Below, one piece after another: positions 63,041-64,000 of a stretch of 64,000 nt of DNA. Origin of the DNA: CAJCIS01 sp965276755 (GTDB taxonomy: Bacteria > Pseudomonadota > Alphaproteobacteria > Acetobacterales > Acetobacteraceae); assembly GCA_965276755.1 (NCBI GenBank), contig OZ255625.1, positions 1,488,001 through 1,552,000 on the forward strand, read 5' to 3'. Below the pieces are notes generated by a model. The model was not told where the DNA came from. It saw only the letters and a program-made list of their open reading frames with translations, and made no database searches. A program made the translations under genes and the position numbers. How positions within the stretch are numbered: the stretch's first letter is position 1; the number at the start of each line of letters is the position of its first letter.

Positions 63041-63667
63041 CTGGAAAGGCCCGTTTGCACAATTATCGGCGGACCCAACGGCTCGGGCAAGTCCACGATT
63101 TTCGAACGCTTTGCGCTGCCGGGCCGCTTCATCAATGCGGATTTGATTGCCCGGCGCATCAATCCCGGCCGGCCAGAAGCTGCCTCAATGGCCGCCGGCC
63201 GCCAGACCCTGTCGGAACTGGCGCGCGCGTTGCTCGCGCGCGATAGCTTTGTCTACGAAACGACGTTGTCGAGCAGTCAATCCGTCGAATTGATGCGCGC
63301 CGCCAAGATTGCCGAATACGAGGTCGGTCTCGTGTTCGTAGCTCTGAACAGCGCGGCACTCAACGTACAACGTGTCGCCGACAGGGTAGCGCGCGGCGGC
63401 CATCACATTCCCCAAGACATCATCCGGCGTCGCTATGAGGCATCTATAAGGCGCCTGCCGCACGCAATCCGCCTTGCGGATGCCAGCATGCTTTTTGACA
63501 ACAGCGCCGCTTCCGGACCGCATTTGCTGATGGAGCTTCGGGCAACCACCATCGGCGTCAACAATCTTGATGCGGCCAAGGCCTTGCACTGCCGCCTGGC
63601 CGAGGCAGTGGGCGCGGCGTTGTCAATGTCCAAAGACGCCATTTTCCGTGCAGGCAAACCAGGGTGA
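63041..63667 (+). CDS. Zeta-toxin-like P-loop kinase with non-standard start
   Basis: About 208 residues. Walker A in VCTIIGGPNGSGKSTIF, then FINADLIARRINPGRPEAAS, a lid-like RDSFVYETTLSSSQSVELMR and RVARGGHHIPQDIIRRRYEA. This is the zeta toxin/NTPase layout (GGPNGSGKST; NAD..A; E-T-T-L-S; GGH.VP...I..R). Zeta toxins phosphorylate UDP-N-acetylglucosamine. No ATG, GTG or TTG precedes the P-loop in frame; CTG at 63041 is the first plausible start (TTG 63143 would lose the P-loop). AGGA lies just before it. The stop shares one base with the rdgB start. Confidence 0.75.
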   Translation: MERPVCTIIGGPNGSGKSTIFERFALPGRFINADLIARRINPGRPEAASMAAGRQTLSELARALLARDSFVYETTLSSSQSVELMRAAKIAEYEVGLVFVALNSAALNVQRVADRVARGGHHIPQDIIRRRYEASIRRLPHAIRLADASMLFDNSAASGPHLLMELRATTIGVNNLDAAKALHCRLAEAVGAALSMSKDAIFRAGKPG

Positions 63668-64000
63668 TGGCAGCGGATCCCAGCATCTACCTTACACGGA
63701 CTGGACAAGTTGTGGACGTTGCGACCCGACACCGGATCATTTTAGCAAGCCATAATGACGGGAAGCTCAAGGAACTCACCGAGCTTCTCGAACCCTACAA
63801 CATCGACCTCATCTCGGCCGCCGACCTCAACCTTCCCGAACCCGAAGAAACCGCGCCAGACTTCGCCGGCAACGCCCGCCTCAAGGCGCTCGCCGCCGCC
63901 ACCGCCGCCAACCTCCCGGCCCTGGCCGATGACAGCGGCTTCTGCGCAGCCGCCCTGCACGGCGCCCCAGGCGTGCTCTCCGCCCGCTGGGCCGGCCCGG
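63667..64000 (+). CDS. rdgB: Non-canonical purine NTP pyrophosphatase RdgB/HAM1 (partial, runs off right edge)
   Basis: First 111 residues only. Hydrolyses dITP/XTP to keep deaminated purines out of DNA. Family motifs: IILASHNDGKLKELTELLEP (substrate loop SHNxxK), DFAGNARLKALAAATA and ADDSGFCAAALHGAPGVLSA followed by RWAGP. ATG 63667 gives a 19-residue leader before the usual start; GTG 63712 would give a more typical N-terminus and may be the native start displaced from rph by the toxin insertion. Confidence 0.93.
   Translation, partial: MAADPSIYLTRTGQVVDVATRHRIILASHNDGKLKELTELLEPYNIDLISAADLNLPEPEETAPDFAGNARLKALAAATAANLPALADDSGFCAAALHGAPGVLSARWAGP

Overview
The window is about 64 kb of GC-rich bacterial chromosome. 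Gene content and order point to an alphaproteobacterium, most likely of the Acetobacteraceae. The evidence is hrcA/grpE/dnaK/dnaJ/dapB on one strand, hrcA back to back with rph and rdgB, TPR protein-bamB-der, argS-SPOR-nagZ, a complete-looking Tad/Flp core, and a NAD-regulator type Nudix/winged-helix protein. The family assignment is inference from gene content; no rRNA or tRNA gene was found to confirm it.

Layout. 1-4.3 kb (minus): site-2 protease, nagZ, SPOR protein and argS. 4.3-6.6 kb: an AT-richer strip of decayed genes (GNAT and RES remnants, a read-through GFA protein, a frameshifted membrane protein). 6.6-16.1 kb (minus): Tad pilus locus with two Flp pilins, cpaA, cpaB, cpaC, a lipoprotein, cpaE, cpaF, tadB, tadC and tadD. 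16.2-19.8 kb (minus): three overlapping paralogous membrane glycosyltransferase-like (DUF2029/GT87-type) genes. 19.8-38.6 kb: mixed metabolism and envelope genes: AGE-family epimerase, SufE, NAD regulator, EmrAB-type efflux, hydrolase, AmpG-like MFS, RlpA, YihY, acyltransferase, ornithine/lysine decarboxylase, TetR and an S9 peptidase. 38.6-41.2 kb: an AT-richer island with a DarT1-NADAR toxin-antitoxin pair plus a small HTH protein. 41.2-53.6 kb: housekeeping and metabolic genes including der, bamB and dapB. 53.7-61.8 kb (minus): the dnaK chaperone cluster, split between hrcA and grpE by a 3-kb AT-richer cassette of a DNA methyltransferase and two unrecognised proteins. 61.9-64 kb: rph, then a zeta-like toxin with a small partner, then rdgB running off the edge.

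Two families of GC-rich dyad repeats punctuate the chromosome about every 4-5 kb, almost always just after stop codons. Family A (13 sites) combines small hairpins with an 18-bp arm often present in both orientations. Three of its sites carry an extra perfect palindrome centred on GCATGC. Family B (4 sites) is a different hairpin set. In several places the repeat supplies the end or start of a reading frame (tadD, nagZ, the third glycosyltransferase).

The most interesting accessory pieces are the DarT1-NADAR-HTH operon, in which the antitoxin carries a long low-complexity tail; the methyltransferase cassette inside the heat-shock cluster; and the zeta-like toxin, which lies in the same frame as its upstream partner with only a stop codon and no ATG/GTG/TTG start between them.
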